From: Fredinandcohnia humi
Lineage (GTDB): Bacteria > Bacillota > Bacilli > Bacillales > Bacillaceae_L
NCBI RefSeq assembly: GCF_001439915.1
Contig: NZ_LMBW01000016.1
Span: forward strand, 17,642 to 52,534
Direction of reading: 5' to 3'
Length of the DNA: 34,893 nucleotides
Shown here: piece by piece, positions 14,757 through 23,084 of the stretch
How the letters are laid out: each line of letters opens with the position of its first letter
Numbering within the stretch: position 1 is the stretch's first letter
Position numbers and translations under genes: made by a program
The notes under the pieces: model-generated
Databases searched by the model: none
What the model saw: only the letters and a program-made list of their open reading frames with translations
What the model was told of the DNA's origin: nothing

Positions 14757-17093
14757 ATGAATCTAGCTATGGCGAATATTCGAAAAAGCAAATCTGCTAC
14801 AGCCTCTTTATTTATTTTTATCTTGGTTGCGGCACTACTACTTAATATTGGCTTAATGGTTATTACACAAATAAATCCATTTTTTGATAATAAGGTTGAG
14901 CAATTACATGATCCTCATGTAATGATTATGATGGATCAGACTAGTTATCATTCGACCCATGATGAATTTATCAAGAATTATTCGGGGGTAACAGAGACAG
15001 AAACAGAAAAAATTGTCATGATGGGCCTTGCTACATTTAATTTTGGTCGTAGTGAATTAAATAGCAGTGTCGCTATTTTTAATGCAGGAAACAATCGCTT
15101 GATTGGACCGCTAAAGTTGATTGAAAAGCTAGATACAGCGGGTGACAATGATATTTATGTGCCCTACAGTTTTAAAACAAACGGGGATTATGAATTAGGT
15201 GATCATTTTATCCTTACATATCAAGATAAGGACTATGAATATCGAATTGCTGGATTCTTAGAAACTACAATCATGGGTACAACCAACATCGGAGTTATGA
15301 AATTTATGCTACCAGAGACCTCCTATCAAACATTAGCAGAAAAAGTAGACGATCAGTCAAATGGGATGATCCTATCTGCAGTGATGGAGGACAAAGCACA
15401 ATCGTCGAAATTACTAAATGATTTCATGAAAGAATTTCCCCAATTGATGGTGGGGGAAGCGACATCATATATTTGGGGATTAGATATTGAATTGGTGAAA
15501 AGTGTAAGCACACTGACCATTAACATCGTCGCGACAATTTTAGTAGCTTTTGCAGCCATTATCGTGCTTGTATCACTAATTGTCATTAAGTTCCGTGTTT
15601 CAAATAGCATTGAAGATGGGATGGCAAATATTGGTACCCTTAAAGCGATCGGCTATACAAGCGGGCAAATTCTTTCATCAATAATCCTGCAGTTTGTTTT
15701 AATTGCCATTAGTGCAAGTATGGTAGGGATTGCTTTATCATATGGTTTAATGCCTTTCATTGGGGGTATTATTGCATCCTTATCTGGTTTGGTATGGGTT
15801 CAAAGCCTTGACCTAATCATTAATTTAGTCAGTATTTTCCTTGTTGTGTTAAGTGTTGTAATCGTTACATTGCTTTCTGCCTTCCGTGTTCGAAAAATTC
15901 TACCTGTTGCGGCACTTCGCGGGGGTATTCAAACACACAGTTTCAGGAAAAATCACTTTCCTTTGGAAAAAGCAAGAGGTGGTCTTCACTTCTTACTTGC
16001 TATTAAATCGATGCTAGCGAATACAAAACAAAATATGATGATTTTTTTAATTATTGGTGCGTTAACTTTTGCTACAATTTTTTCAGCGGTATTGTATTAC
16101 AACATTGCTTCAGACAAAACGGCATTTGTTAGCTTATTCGGATCAGAACCAGCGAATTTGTTGGTAGCTGTTAAGTCAGATACAGATACAAGTGAACTTT
16201 TACGTGACATTGAACAAATGGATCATGTAAGGAAAGTAAATATATTCGACTTAATTACAACAAAAGTTGATGATCAAACCGTATATACAAACGTTACTGA
16301 TGATTATAACCAATTGGAGAATGATATCGTCTATGAAGGGCGACAGCCGGTCCATGAAAATGAAATATCCATCTCATGGGTTGTATCAAATCAAATCGAT
16401 AAGGGAATTGGCGATACAGTTGAAGTTGAATATGGGGCAGAAGTAAAAAGTTATTTGGTAACTGGACTCAGTCAATCAATTGGTAATTTAGGACAGGTAG
16501 CAGCCGTAACAATGGAGGGAATCCAACAATTACAATCGGATTATAAAGGTACGACCCTTTATGTATATCTAGACGGTATATCGAACAAGGACTTTATCAA
16601 AAATGTTCAGAAACAGTACGGAGATAAGATAATTGACACATTAGATATCGATGAAAATATAGAGAGCCAAACAGGTATGTATACAGCGGCCGTGTTTGCA
16701 GTGATGCTGATGGTTTTGATTATTACTGTTCTAGTCGTTGTGATGATTCTGTATCTAGTGATCAAAACGATGATTATTAAGCGTAAGAAAGAGTTTGGCG
16801 TCATGAAAGCAATCGGCTATTCCACGATTCAACTGATGAATCAAATCTCGATTAGTTTTCTGCCCGTGATTATTACAGGTGTTGCAATTGGCGGTGTGCT
16901 TGGCTACTTTTTCACCAATCCAATGCTCTCCGTCTTACTATCAAGTGCAGGTGTAAAACGGTTGGAATTTACGATGTATTTACCAATTATTACAATGATT
17001 TGTGCAGGTATTCTTATTTTAGCTTACATTGTCTCAATGTTCGTATCGCTAAGGATCAAGAAAGTTTCTGCATATGATTTAATTACAGAATAG
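14757..17093 (+). CDS. FtsX-type ABC permease with two tandem permease modules
   Basis: Membrane partner of the preceding ATPase. ATG 14757 is chosen because AAGGTG precedes it and it follows the ATPase stop; GTG 14748 is an alternative. The 778-residue product has an N-terminal membrane helix (ASLFIFILVAALLLNIGLM). A large extracellular domain is followed by a three-helix FtsX bundle (from about TLTINIVATILVAFAAIIVLVSLIV). A second anchor helix (MMIFLIIGALTFATIFSAV), a second extracellular domain and a second FtsX bundle follow (VFAVMLMVLIITVLVVV onward). The motif RVSNSIEDGMANIGTLKAIGYT and its repeat RKKEFGVMKAIGYS mark the paired modules. It is larger than BceB (about 650) and has two extracellular domains instead of one. 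Substrate unknown. Confidence 0.92.
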   Translation: MNLAMANIRKSKSATASLFIFILVAALLLNIGLMVITQINPFFDNKVEQLHDPHVMIMMDQTSYHSTHDEFIKNYSGVTETETEKIVMMGLATFNFGRSELNSSVAIFNAGNNRLIGPLKLIEKLDTAGDNDIYVPYSFKTNGDYELGDHFILTYQDKDYEYRIAGFLETTIMGTTNIGVMKFMLPETSYQTLAEKVDDQSNGMILSAVMEDKAQSSKLLNDFMKEFPQLMVGEATSYIWGLDIELVKSVSTLTINIVATILVAFAAIIVLVSLIVIKFRVSNSIEDGMANIGTLKAIGYTSGQILSSIILQFVLIAISASMVGIALSYGLMPFIGGIIASLSGLVWVQSLDLIINLVSIFLVVLSVVIVTLLSAFRVRKILPVAALRGGIQTHSFRKNHFPLEKARGGLHFLLAIKSMLANTKQNMMIFLIIGALTFATIFSAVLYYNIASDKTAFVSLFGSEPANLLVAVKSDTDTSELLRDIEQMDHVRKVNIFDLITTKVDDQTVYTNVTDDYNQLENDIVYEGRQPVHENEISISWVVSNQIDKGIGDTVEVEYGAEVKSYLVTGLSQSIGNLGQVAAVTMEGIQQLQSDYKGTTLYVYLDGISNKDFIKNVQKQYGDKIIDTLDIDENIESQTGMYTAAVFAVMLMVLIITVLVVVMILYLVIKTMIIKRKKEFGVMKAIGYSTIQLMNQISISFLPVIITGVAIGGVLGYFFTNPMLSVLLSSAGVKRLEFTMYLPIITMICAGILILAYIVSMFVSLRIKKVSAYDLITE

Positions 17094-17103
17094 CATACAA
17101 GGT

Positions 17104-17161
17104 GCCTGATCCCCGGTCAACTAAAGTGATAATGCGCTGGGGGTCAGGCTCCTCTTTTTTT
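17104..17161 (+). terminator. Terminator of the ABC operon; member of the dispersed hairpin family
   Basis: GCCTGATCCCC (17104-17114) pairs with GGGGGTCAGGC (17139-17149), 11 bp with one G-T pair, then TCCTCTTTTTTTG. The whole 58-base unit is clearly related to 8725-8784. Confidence 0.85.
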
Positions 17162-17253
17162 GTTACAAAATCCATCCGCTTAATGTTATAGTTTTATGGA
17201 TGGTATTAGTTGTTATTTTTCAGATTGGTTGGTGCTTTTTAGGGGGAATCTAG

Positions 17254-17997
17254 ATGATTATTACACTGACAATGCTTTTGTTAGGAATCTTATTAGGGTT
17301 TGTTGGGGCCGGGGGATCTGGTTTTATTATTGCGCTTTTGACGGTTGCGTTTGGGGTACCAATTCATACAGCACTTGGGACTTCGCTTGCTGCAATGGTA
17401 TTTACAACTTTGTCAGGAGCTTACAGCCACTATCGCGAGGGTAATATAGATGTAAAAACGGGATTAGCAGCCGGTGTATTTGGTGCGGTCACTGCCTATC
17501 TGGGCTCTGGGATTGCAGCATGGATTCCGGTTCATATATTACATTGGTTGACTGCTGGAATGTTGTTCTTATCTGCAATTATGCTGTTGGTTCGTTTGTT
17601 TTTTGTGAATAAAATTGGCGGAAATCGTAAATTGTCTATACAAGTTGGATTTTTTGTGCGTTCTGCCTTGGTAGGAAGCGTCTGCGGTATTTTATCGGGG
17701 ACATTTGGGATTGGTTCGACTCCATTTATCCAGATTGGGTTATTGGCTATATTAGGATTATCGGTTCAAAAGTCAGTTGGTACAACGATGTTGGTCATTC
17801 TACCGATCGCTTTGGCTGGCGGGATTGGTTATTATTTTGAGGGATACCTTGATGTTCTACTACTTCTCCAAGTATTGGCGGGAACGATGGTCGGTTCATA
17901 TATTGGGGCAAAATTTACGAATTATGTTCCACTTCCAGTTTTGAAGAGTGCAATGGTACTCACACCGTTAATAGCGGCGGTTATCTTGATGTTCTAA
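17254..17997 (+). CDS. TauE/SafE-family membrane exporter
   Basis: A polytopic protein of the sulfite exporter TauE/SafE family, usually linked to export of sulfite, sulfoacetate or related organic anions. It begins LLLGILLGFVGAGGSGFIIALL, the family's first helix with its glycine-rich signature. The second half repeats the theme with VCGILSGTFGIGSTPFIQIGLL, a clear internal duplication. About seven or eight membrane segments fit 247 residues. AGGGGG precedes ATG 17254. It is monocistronic and ends in a two-sided terminator shared with the facing gene. Actual substrate unknown. Confidence 0.9.
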   Translation: MIITLTMLLLGILLGFVGAGGSGFIIALLTVAFGVPIHTALGTSLAAMVFTTLSGAYSHYREGNIDVKTGLAAGVFGAVTAYLGSGIAAWIPVHILHWLTAGMLFLSAIMLLVRLFFVNKIGGNRKLSIQVGFFVRSALVGSVCGILSGTFGIGSTPFIQIGLLAILGLSVQKSVGTTMLVILPIALAGGIGYYFEGYLDVLLLLQVLAGTMVGSYIGAKFTNYVPLPVLKSAMVLTPLIAAVILMF

Positions 17998-18014
17998 TAG
18001 TATTTAAAAATAAT

Positions 18015-18054
18015 CCTCAAAATGACCGCATTCGCAGTCAATTTCTTTTTGAGG
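18015..18054. terminator. Shared terminator between convergent genes
   Basis: CCTCAAAA (18015-18022) pairs with TTTTGAGG (18047-18054), with an inner TGAC/GTCA stem. A-rich and T-rich flanks on both sides suit termination from either direction. Confidence 0.65.
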
Positions 18055-18066
18055 TTTAGTAGTCTA

Positions 18067-18405
18067 TTATTTAGGCTTTTTCATTGTAAGTATATAACTT
18101 TTTCTTATCATATCGTGTATTACTTCTTCTGGAATAGTACCATCAAGAATTATAGAATTCCAATGGTCTTTATTAAGATGAAATGCTGGAACTACTGAAG
18201 GATAAAATTGACGCATCAAGTCCAGTAAATCAGGTTCATCTTTCACATTGACCCAAATATGGTCATCCTTTTCAAAAATCCACGCGAAAATTTTTTTGTT
18301 TTCTTTATGTCTTATTACCGTATAATTTTTATCACGAAATGGCTCATCTATATATGCGTTATCAAACTGCAAACAGTAATCAACAACTTCTCCTCTATTG
18401 TACAT
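18067..18405 (-). CDS. MmcQ/YjbR family protein
   Basis: A small soluble protein of the MmcQ/YjbR family, which has a CyaY-like fold and is often described as DNA-binding. The features are VVDYCLQFDNAYIDEPFRDKNYTVIRHKENKKIFAWIF, then WVNVKDEPDLLDLMRQFYPSVVPAFHLNKDHWNSIILDG and a C-terminal IRKSYILT. These match the family core from strand 1 to the last helix, and 112 residues is the usual size. GGAGAT precedes the ATG at 18405. It stands alone and faces the exporter gene. A specific role is not established for the family. Confidence 0.88.
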   Translation of the reverse strand: MYNRGEVVDYCLQFDNAYIDEPFRDKNYTVIRHKENKKIFAWIFEKDDHIWVNVKDEPDLLDLMRQFYPSVVPAFHLNKDHWNSIILDGTIPEEVIHDMIRKSYILTMKKPK

Positions 18406-18596
18406 TGTTGCATCTCCTTCGATATGTCAATATGCGTAATATTGACAAAACTGATTTGCCGTTTTAATTACATTATTTGATAAACAATATATTAATTTTA
18501 GCGAAAATACATGATAACTTATAATTTTTTTAAAAATAGGAATAATCTTTTAGAGAACAGCCTTACTTTAAGTGAAAAGATGCATACATAATAAAG

Positions 18597-18646
18597 TTGC
18601 GATTATTATTTAAATCGTTTAGTATATATAAGCAAAATGTTATATA
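18597..18646 (+). promoter_or_regulatory. ars promoter and candidate ArsR operator
   Basis: TTGCGA (18597-18602), 17 bases, TAGTAT (18620-18625) form a plausible promoter. A perfect inverted repeat of TATATAA (18625-18631) and TTATATA (18640-18646) overlaps the -10 and start region, a suitable place for repression by the ArsR encoded just downstream. Confidence 0.5.
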
Positions 18647-18659
18647 AGGATGTTCTTAT

Positions 18660-18977
18660 GTGAAGAAGGTGAAAAATTATTTGGAGAACCTTGAATTCAT
18701 GGCTAAACAGCTAAAAGCTGTAAGTGACCCCAACCGATTAAAGCTTTTATCATGTCTTAAAAAAGGGGAAGTATGTGTTTGTGATTTTGTTGATGTATTA
18801 AATATTTCTCAGCCTGCGGTTAGTCAACAATTAAAGAAATTAAAGGATGCTGGAATTGTTGTCGAAAGACGATCAGGCACATGGAAGCATTATCGATTAA
18901 ATGATGAGCTGCCTCCATATATTAAGTCTATTATTGATCATTTGAAAGAAATCTCAATTATTAAATGTAATTGTTAA
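18660..18977 (+). CDS. arsR: ArsR-family arsenic-responsive repressor
   Basis: First gene of an arsenic resistance operon. It is a winged-helix repressor that leaves DNA when As(III) or Sb(III) binds. The core is KQLKAVSDPNRLKLLSCLKKGEVCVCDFVDVLNISQPAVSQQLKKLKDAGIV. The CVC motif (Cys39, Cys41) in the helix before the recognition helix is the classic As(III) site, with Cys32 close by. The C-terminus ends KCNC (Cys103, Cys105), an extra cysteine pair. It starts at GTG 18660 behind AAGGATG. The arsB gene follows about 50 bases later with its own strong ribosome site. Confidence 0.93.
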   Translation: MKKVKNYLENLEFMAKQLKAVSDPNRLKLLSCLKKGEVCVCDFVDVLNISQPAVSQQLKKLKDAGIVVERRSGTWKHYRLNDELPPYIKSIIDHLKEISIIKCNC

Positions 18978-19026
18978 TTCATATAAAATCGCTGCACCCT
19001 CGTGTAAGTAGTAGGAGGTTCATATA

Positions 19027-20325
19027 TTGACATCAGTAATCTTAGCTTCAGTTATTTTCTTAATTACACTTGTTTTAGTCATATGGCAACCTAAAGGTTT
19101 ATCGATCGGTTGGTCTGCCTGCGGTGGGGCTATCCTAGCCCTCCTTGTTGGAGTAGTGAATTTTAACGATGTAATAGATGTTACATCAATCGTTTGGAAC
19201 GCAACTTTAGCGTTCATTGCAATCATAATCATTTCCTTAATTTTAGATGAAATTGGATTTTTTGAGTGGTCAGCCTTACATATGGCTAGAGCTGCTAAAG
19301 GTAATGGGGTTCGGATGTTTGTCTATGTGTCTATATTGGGTGCATTGGTTGCAGCATTCTTTGCAAACGATGGAGCAGCCTTAATTTTGACTCCAATCGT
19401 ATTGGCGATGGTTCGAAACCTTAACTTTAATGAAAAAATGGTGTTTCCATTTATCATAGCTAGTGGATTTATTGCAGATACAACCTCACTTCCGCTTGTC
19501 GTAAGTAACTTAGTTAACATTGTTTCGGCTGACTTTTTTGGGATTGGATTTGCGGAGTTTGTATCAAGAATGATTATCCCAAATTTCTTTTCATTAGCAG
19601 CAAGTATTTTAGTTTTATATCTATTTTTCCGTAAGAGCATACCAAAGAATTATGATATGGCTCAATTGAAGAAGCCGGTAGAAGCGATTCGAGACATGAA
19701 AATGTTCAAATTATCTTGGATTGTATTAGGGATTCTTCTTATTGGATACTTTGCTAGTGAATTTACAGGTATTCCTGTTTCCATCATTGCAAGTATAGTA
19801 GCTATCTTCTTCCTTTTCATGGCTAAAAGAAGTCCTGCTGTGAATACCCGTACTGTAATAAAAGGTGCTCCCTGGAATATCGTATTTTTCTCAATTGGTA
19901 TGTATGTAGTTGTCTATGGACTGCGAAATGAAGGACTCACGGATTTATTATCTAACCTTATCCAGGTAACTGCAGATCAAGGTTTATTTGCTGCAACGAT
20001 TGGGATGGGATTCATTGCGGCCATTCTATCTTCCATTATGAATAACATGCCAACTGTAATGATTGATGCACTCGCGATAGCGGATACAAACACAACCGGT
20101 GTGATCAGAGAGGCACTTATTTATGCTAACGTCATTGGCTCAGACCTAGGGCCAAAAATCACGCCTATTGGTTCTCTTGCCACTCTATTATGGCTGCATG
20201 TTCTTTCACAAAAAGGCGTCAAAATTTCATGGGGTACTTATTTCAAAACAGGTATCATACTCACGATTCCAACACTGTTCATTACATTAGTCGGTTTATA
20301 TATCTGGTTACTTATAATTCATTAA
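19027..20325 (+). CDS. arsB: ArsB arsenite efflux permease
   Basis: Membrane transporter expelling arsenite and antimonite. The protein is 432 residues with about 12 hydrophobic segments. ArsB-type landmarks are [22 protein letters not shown] at the N-terminus, [18 protein letters not shown] in the middle and [13 protein letters not shown] in the second half. [26 protein letters not shown] is the second conserved loop. The TTG start (19027) is supported by AGGAGG 8 to 9 bases upstream. No arsA ATPase is present, so export is probably driven by the proton gradient. It lies between arsR and arsC in the order familiar from staphylococcal plasmids. Confidence 0.94.
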   Translation: MTSVILASVIFLITLVLVIWQPKGLSIGWSACGGAILALLVGVVNFNDVIDVTSIVWNATLAFIAIIIISLILDEIGFFEWSALHMARAAKGNGVRMFVYVSILGALVAAFFANDGAALILTPIVLAMVRNLNFNEKMVFPFIIASGFIADTTSLPLVVSNLVNIVSADFFGIGFAEFVSRMIIPNFFSLAASILVLYLFFRKSIPKNYDMAQLKKPVEAIRDMKMFKLSWIVLGILLIGYFASEFTGIPVSIIASIVAIFFLFMAKRSPAVNTRTVIKGAPWNIVFFSIGMYVVVYGLRNEGLTDLLSNLIQVTADQGLFAATIGMGFIAAILSSIMNNMPTVMIDALAIADTNTTGVIREALIYANVIGSDLGPKITPIGSLATLLWLHVLSQKGVKISWGTYFKTGIILTIPTLFITLVGLYIWLLIIH

Positions 20326-20340
20326 GGGAGACTATACACA

Positions 20341-20757
20341 ATGTCGAAAAAAACGATTTATTTTTTATGTACAGGTAACTCATGCAGAAGCCAAATGGCA
20401 GAAGGATGGGGGAAGAAATATTTAGGAGAAGAGTGGAACGTATTAAGTGCTGGTATTGAAGCACATGGCCTGAATCCTAATGCTGTAAAAGCAATGAAAG
20501 AGGTTGGAATTGATATTTCTAACCAAACCTCTGATATCATTGATCCTGAAATCTTAAATAATGCGGATCTTGTGGTTACTTTATGTGGAGACGCTGCTGA
20601 CAAGTGTCCGATGACACCACCTCATGTAAAACGTGATCATTGGGGATTTGATGACCCGGCAAAAGCTCAAGGTACTGAAGAAGAGAAATGGGCTGTGTTC
20701 CAGCGGGTTCGTGATCAAGTGGGTGAAAGAATTAAGCGTTTTGCTGAAAACAGCTGA
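20341..20757 (+). CDS. arsC: Thioredoxin-coupled arsenate reductase ArsC (pI258 type)
   Basis: Reduces arsenate to arsenite, which ArsB then exports. It has the low-molecular-weight phosphatase-like P-loop CTGNSCR with nucleophile Cys10 (and Cys15). The two redox cysteines Cys82 and Cys89 lie in LCGDAADKC, and [13 protein letters not shown] is conserved downstream. This Cys10/Cys82/Cys89 triad is the arrangement of the thioredoxin-dependent family, not the glutaredoxin-dependent E. coli type. The gene starts 15 bases after arsB, behind AAGGGAG, and closes the operon. The 138-residue length is standard. Confidence 0.96.
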   Translation: MSKKTIYFLCTGNSCRSQMAEGWGKKYLGEEWNVLSAGIEAHGLNPNAVKAMKEVGIDISNQTSDIIDPEILNNADLVVTLCGDAADKCPMTPPHVKRDHWGFDDPAKAQGTEEEKWAVFQRVRDQVGERIKRFAENS

Positions 20758-21084
20758 ATGATCAGAGAGTATATAAAAAGATGACACAAAACCTTCATAC
20801 AACGTTAATCTTCTTGTCATTGTACATAATAATAATTGTGAAATAATGCTGGGTATACTTCCCGATAAAAATAAAACCGATGATATACTGTTTTTTTATT
20901 AATGCAAAAGTAGAATAACATATTACAAAAGTGCCTAACCCTGGAGTTAGGCACTGTTTCTGAAGATAAGAAACAAAAATTTCTCTTGCTTTTAAGTGGA
21001 AGGAAGGGATACGTAAGAGGAAGGATTTTTACGAATAAGTCCCATCCCTTGCTTTATTATTATATTAGGAATACAATTTATTTA
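20758..21084. other. Gap after the ars operon with a perfect hairpin
   Basis: No gene is seen. AGTGCCTAAC (20930-20939) and GTTAGGCACT (20946-20955) make a perfect 10-bp stem with a 6-base loop. It lacks a good T run and carries the GTGCCT/AGGCAC core also found in the dispersed hairpins. No clear conventional terminator for arsC was identified; an A/T-rich weak hairpin near 20872-20901 is possible. Confidence 0.5.
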
Positions 21085-21114
21085 TATCTTATGTTCAAGA
21101 TAAATTAATTCGAG
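21085..21114 (+). promoter_or_regulatory. Candidate MhqR-type operator ahead of the SDR gene
   Basis: TATCTT (21085-21090) and AAGATA (21097-21102) form an inverted repeat around ATGTTC. This closely resembles the MhqR operator of B. subtilis as I recall it (TATCTC-GAATTC-GAGATA). Overlapping its right side is ATTAATTCGAG (21104-21114), an 11-base string repeated exactly ahead of the azoreductase. Confidence 0.45.
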
Positions 21115-21153
21115 GTTACTTTAAAACTAATCCGAATAAAAGGAGAGGTTAAA

Positions 21154-21924
21154 ATGAATTTTGAAGGTAAAGTAGTCATTGTTACAGGTGCAGCTGGTGG
21201 TATAGGGAAAGAAGTTGTACGAAAATTAGCGAACGAAAAAGCGAAGGTTGTATTAGTTGATTTAAATGAAGACGCAATCAAGGCTGTACAATTTGAGCTT
21301 GGTTTAACAGAAGAAAATAGCTTAGTGGTAAAAGCAGATGTTTCGAATGAAGAAAATGTTAAAAATTATGTAGAACAAACTGTTGCAAAATTTGGCCGTA
21401 TTGACGGCTTTGTAAATAACGCAGGCGTTGAGGGTCCAGCAAAACCACTTGAAGAAGTTACTGAAAAAGATTTTGATTTTGTCTACGGCATTAACGTAAA
21501 AGGCGTACTCTTTGGTCTTAAATATGTATTGCCAATTATGAAAGAACAAAAATCGGGTGCAATCGTTAATACCTCATCAGTAGCTGGTTTAATTGGTTCG
21601 CCAAGCATGATCTTATATAACTCATCCAAACATGCTGTGATGGGTATTAATAAGGTTGCAGCTTTAGAAGCAGCACCATTTAATGTTCGCGTAAACACAG
21701 TAAATCCAGGTGTAATTAATACACAAATGATGCGTAAAATTGAAGCGAATGTTGCACCAGGTGCAGAAGAAGCAGCAAAAACAGCTTATAACGATGCAGT
21801 ACCAATGAAACGCTACGGTGAACCAGAAGAGGTCGCAAACGTAATTGTATTCCTTCTTTCTGACGAAGCTTCTTATGTAAGCTCATCTTCATTCACTATC
21901 GATGGTGCTTTATATAACGTTTAA
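21154..21924 (+). CDS. Classical short-chain dehydrogenase/reductase
   Basis: A 256-residue NAD(P)-dependent oxidoreductase. The cofactor motif is VTGAAGGIGKE, then the acidic residue VDLNED that favours NAD(H), and NNAGVEG. The catalytic set is Ser in VNTSSVAG with Tyr155 and Lys159 (YNSSKHA). VNPGVINTQM and SYVSSSSFTIDGA are the usual C-terminal features. AAAGGAGAGG precedes ATG 21154. It stands alone with a strong terminator after it. Substrate unknown. The MhqR-like box upstream suggests induction by quinones or similar electrophiles, which is inference. Confidence 0.93.
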   Translation: MNFEGKVVIVTGAAGGIGKEVVRKLANEKAKVVLVDLNEDAIKAVQFELGLTEENSLVVKADVSNEENVKNYVEQTVAKFGRIDGFVNNAGVEGPAKPLEEVTEKDFDFVYGINVKGVLFGLKYVLPIMKEQKSGAIVNTSSVAGLIGSPSMILYNSSKHAVMGINKVAALEAAPFNVRVNTVNPGVINTQMMRKIEANVAPGAEEAAKTAYNDAVPMKRYGEPEEVANVIVFLLSDEASYVSSSSFTIDGALYNV

Positions 21925-21989
21925 TTTTTAAAAGTAAGGCAATAAACCACAAAAATAAAAGGGTTGTCTAATAAACACTAGAATAGCAG

Positions 21990-22035
21990 AGCTGTGAGGG
22001 GGAAATGTAAAATTTTCCCTCTCGCAGCTTTTTTG
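21990..22035 (+). terminator. Terminator of the SDR gene
   Basis: AGCTGTGAGGGGGAAA (21990-22005) pairs with TTTTCCCTCTCGCAGCT (22013-22029), then a T run. The rest of the gap to 22242 holds no convincing gene. Confidence 0.9.
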
Positions 22036-22242
22036 TTGGATTTTTCTGTTTAAAATTTGTTAGACGGATGCCTCCATCCTTCATTTGACTGCGCGTAATT
22101 CTACACCACTAATTTAAAGACTTCTCATTCATATACCTCACTATTCTGCGTTAGTTAAAATTGTTGTAAATAGTGTCATACTAAAAAGTACCAACTAAGA
22201 TATAGAGCCGATTGGTTGAAATATAACCTATTTTAATATAGC

Positions 22243-22262
22243 ATTAATTCGAGACAATTAAT
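22243..22262 (+). promoter_or_regulatory. Inverted repeat ahead of the azoreductase
   Basis: ATTAATT (22243-22249) and AATTAAT (22256-22262) pair perfectly around CGAGAC. The left side extended, ATTAATTCGAG, is identical to 21104-21114 ahead of the SDR gene. AATTCGAGA resembles one half of an MhqR box. Confidence 0.45.
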
Positions 22263-22292
22263 TTAAAGATAAATGGAGGAATTTTAAATATA

Positions 22293-22925
22293 ATGAATGT
22301 ATTAGTAGTAAAAGCAAATAACCGTCCAGCTTCTGAAGCCGTATCAAGTAAAATGTATGAAACTTTTATAAACAACCTAGAAGGTGTAAATGTAACAACC
22401 TACGATGTATTTGCAGAGGACATGCCTTACCTAGGTCAAGATTTATTCAATGCTTTTGGTAAAGTAGAATCAGGCGAAGAAATGACAGACGTAGAGAAAC
22501 GTATTTTAGCTGCAAAACAAAAAGCAATGGATGCATTAACAGCAGCAGACGTAGTTGTATTTGCGTTCCCATTATGGAACCTAACAATCCCAGCTAAATT
22601 ACAAACATTCATCGATTATGTGTACCAGGCTGGTTACTCATTCAAATACGATGAGAATGGGCAAGCAGTACAATTAATGACCGATAAAAAAGCCGTTATT
22701 CTATGTGCGCGTGGTGGCATTTACTCAACGCCTGAAGCAGCGCCAATGGAAATGGCCGCTACCTATATTAAAAACGTTGTTAGTGGCGTATTCGGTATGG
22801 AAATCATAGATGAAGTCATTATTGAAGGACATGCTGCAGCACCAGATCGAGCTGAAACAATTATTGCTGAAGGGTTAGCAAAAGTTGAAACTGTAGCAAA
22901 AAATTTATCAGCGGTATTGGTTTAA
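22293..22925 (+). CDS. azoR: FMN-dependent NADH-azoreductase
   Basis: A flavodoxin-fold enzyme that reduces azo bonds and, more relevantly, quinones by two electrons using NADH, thus preventing redox cycling. The FMN-binding motif FAFPLWNLTIPAKLQTFIDYVYQAG is diagnostic. The loop LCARGGIYS holds the isoalloxazine ring, and the N-terminus MNVLVVKANNRPASEAVSSKMYETF matches AzoR/AcpD proteins. The 210 residues are normal. GGAGG precedes ATG 22293. In B. subtilis the homologues AzoR1 and AzoR2 belong to the YodB and MhqR regulons; the motif at 22243 would fit such control here. Monocistronic with its own terminator. Confidence 0.94.
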   Translation: MNVLVVKANNRPASEAVSSKMYETFINNLEGVNVTTYDVFAEDMPYLGQDLFNAFGKVESGEEMTDVEKRILAAKQKAMDALTAADVVVFAFPLWNLTIPAKLQTFIDYVYQAGYSFKYDENGQAVQLMTDKKAVILCARGGIYSTPEAAPMEMAATYIKNVVSGVFGMEIIDEVIIEGHAAAPDRAETIIAEGLAKVETVAKNLSAVLV

Positions 22926-22947
22926 CTATTAAAGATAATTTAAAACA

Positions 22948-22987
22948 AAAGTGCCATTCAGAACGTTATGAATGGCACTTTTTTGTT
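22948..22987 (+). terminator. Terminator of the azoreductase gene
   Basis: AAAGTGCCATTCA (22948-22960) and TGAATGGCACTTT (22969-22981) form a perfect 13-bp stem followed by TTTTG. Confidence 0.95.
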
Positions 22988-23084
22988 TAATAAAGGAAAG
23001 TTGGTTTTACGATTATCTCATAATTGAAAGCATTCTAGCATATCGTTTAATAGAAATAAAGACTGTAAGTAGGGAGTGATTATT

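Noticed and set aside
20341-20757. Low-molecular-weight tyrosine phosphatase instead of ArsC
   Set aside because: The P-loop is shared, but Cys82 and Cys89 plus the arsR-arsB context identify an arsenate reductase.
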